NCBI RefSeq assembly: GCF_022179345.1
Contig: NZ_BPQR01000038.1
Coordinates: 1 to 64,000, forward strand
Direction: 5' to 3'
Length of the DNA: 64,000 bases
From: Methylobacterium jeotgali
Lineage (GTDB): Bacteria > Pseudomonadota > Alphaproteobacteria > Rhizobiales > Beijerinckiaceae
Shown here piece by piece: positions 63,016 to 64,000 of this stretch. The notes under the pieces were generated by a model, which saw only the letters and a program-made list of their open reading frames with translations, ran no database searches and was not told the origin of the DNA. The position numbers were made by a program, and so were the translations under genes. Positions within the stretch are counted from its first letter, which is position 1; every line of letters starts with the position of its first letter.

Positions 63016-64000
63016 ATGCGTCTCTACGAGCCGGGGGCGGAGAACGAGGCTGCGGCGGTCGTCGCCGAGGCGGTCGCGCGCGGCGAGCGCCTGCGCCTCG
63101 AGGGCGGCGGCACCCGCAGCGGTCTCGGCCGCCCGGCGCAGGACGAGGCGACCCTCTCGGCGCGGCGGCTCTCCGGCGTCACCCTCTACGAGCCCGCCGA
63201 GATGGTCGTCGGGGCTCGCGCCGGCACGCCTCTCGCCGAGGTCCAAGCGCTGCTCGCCGGGCGCGGCCAGATGCTGCCCTTCGAGCCCGTGGACCACCGG
63301 GCACTTTTCGGCTCCAAAGGCGAGCCGACGCTCGGCGCCGTCGCGGCGATCAACAATTCCGGTCCCCGCCGCATCAACGCGGGAGCGGCCCGCGACAGCC
63401 TGATCGGCGTGCGCTTCGTCAACGGGCGCGGCGAGGCGATCAAGTCCGGCGGCCGGGTGATGAAGAACGTCACCGGCCTCGACCTCGTGAAGCTGATGGC
63501 CGGCGCCTACGGCACTCTTGGCCTTCTTACCGAGGTGACCTTCAAGGTCCTGCCGAGGGCGGAGCGCGTCGCGACGCTCGTCCTCCACGGCCTCGACGAC
63601 GCGCGGGCGATCGAGGCGCTCTGCGCCGGGCTCGGCTCGCCCTTCGAGTTGACCGGCGCGGCGCACCTGCCCGCCGGCATCGAAGGGGATGCCGCGCGCA
63701 CGCTGCTGCGCATCGAGGGCTTCTCCGCCTCGATCGACTACCGCGCCGGCGAGCTGCGCCGGGTGCTCAAGCGCTACGGCGCCGCCGACCTCATCGAGGG
63801 CGAGCTGTCCGAGGCTCTCTGGCAGGCAGTGCGCGACGCCACCCCCTTCGCCGGCACCAGCGAGGCGGTCTGGCGCCTCTCGACGGCGCCGACCTCGGGC
63901 GCGGCGGTCGCCGCAGCGATCGGGCAGGCGCGCCCGGCCCGTGTCTTCTACGACTGGGGCGGCGGCCTCGTCTGGTTCGCGACCGGCGCGGAAGGCGATG
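63016..64000 (+). CDS. glcE: Glycolate oxidase FAD-binding subunit GlcE (5' part)
   Basis: GlcE is one of the three glycolate dehydrogenase subunits (GlcDEF), which oxidise glycolate to glyoxylate. The gene runs off the window; 328 residues are visible. MRLYEPGAENEAAAVVAEAVARGERLRLEGGGTRSGLG opens the FAD_binding_4 domain, and LGAVAAINNSGPRRINAGAARDSLIGVRFVNGRGEAIKSGGRVMKNVTGLDLVKLMAGAYGTLGLLTEVTFKVLP is the core. ATG 63016 follows CAGGAAAC. No glcD precedes it: the upstream neighbour is the flippase. Confidence 0.9.
   Translation, partial: MRLYEPGAENEAAAVVAEAVARGERLRLEGGGTRSGLGRPAQDEATLSARRLSGVTLYEPAEMVVGARAGTPLAEVQALLAGRGQMLPFEPVDHRALFGSKGEPTLGAVAAINNSGPRRINAGAARDSLIGVRFVNGRGEAIKSGGRVMKNVTGLDLVKLMAGAYGTLGLLTEVTFKVLPRAERVATLVLHGLDDARAIEALCAGLGSPFELTGAAHLPAGIEGDAARTLLRIEGFSASIDYRAGELRRVLKRYGAADLIEGELSEALWQAVRDATPFAGTSEAVWRLSTAPTSGAAVAAAIGQARPARVFYDWGGGLVWFATGAEGD

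Overview
The window is one contiguous piece of a very GC-rich alphaproteobacterial chromosome. Gene content and order (tpiA-secG-pyrG, NDUFA12 and DUF2155 neighbours, a porin of the Rhizobiales type, an AdoCbl-dependent NrdJ, single-cysteine DksA, FliX/MotE flagellar genes, CtrA-like boxes) point to the Rhizobiales. The protein sequences look most like Methylobacterium/Methylorubrum, but that assignment is by eye.

Layout. 1-11 kb: end of a chemoreceptor, a VOC protein divergent from a MarR regulator, trpE and ppiD leftward, then tpiA, secG, pyrG and a yjfL-yjfM-yjfC-like trio followed by holC rightward. 11-26 kb is almost all amino-acid traffic: a glutamate/aspartate ABC importer (gltIJKL), a porin, a branched-chain amino-acid importer (livHMGF, a small membrane protein, livK), then a dicarboxylate/amino-acid symporter, an orphan periplasmic binding protein and aspartase in one rightward operon. 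26-36 kb: aat, DUF2155, NDUFA12, a TonB-dependent receptor with an AT-rich palindrome upstream, nrdJ with NrdR-like boxes, a MAPEG protein, a tiny Met/Lys/Arg-rich exported protein, a cupin-XRE regulator and a monooxygenase.

36.8-58 kb is a flagellar region: flgN/flgJ/flgI leftward, fliX rightward, then dksA, flgH-flgA-flgG-flgF leftward and fliL-fliM-DUF6468-motE rightward. The two divergent intergenic regions (flgI/fliX and flgF/fliL) share one design: a sigma-54-type promoter for the rod/ring operon, a GGCAGGnnTTGCC dyad about 100 bp upstream of it, and a CtrA-type box beside the dyad facing the other gene. An MBOAT/SGNH O-acylation gene pair sits inside this region, and it is itself split by the most interesting object in the window.

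That object is a mobile element of about 8.5 kb (about 40946-49401). It carries three overlapping tyrosine recombinases of different size, two small helix-turn-helix/coiled-coil proteins and a RecD-like helicase, and no obvious cargo. It resembles the three-integrase GInt islands (ginABCD) but includes a helicase and a second small protein. Its insertion appears to lie exactly in the stop codon of the MBOAT gene. The first recombinase has no normal start codon where its coding signal begins, and the second lacks canonical catalytic residues.

58-64 kb: two GNAT acetyltransferases, an ornithine/lysine decarboxylase with a leader of about 480 nt (good promoter, arginine-rich upstream ORF, tandem hairpins; candidate speF-type leader), a small exported protein, a polysaccharide flippase and the start of glcE.
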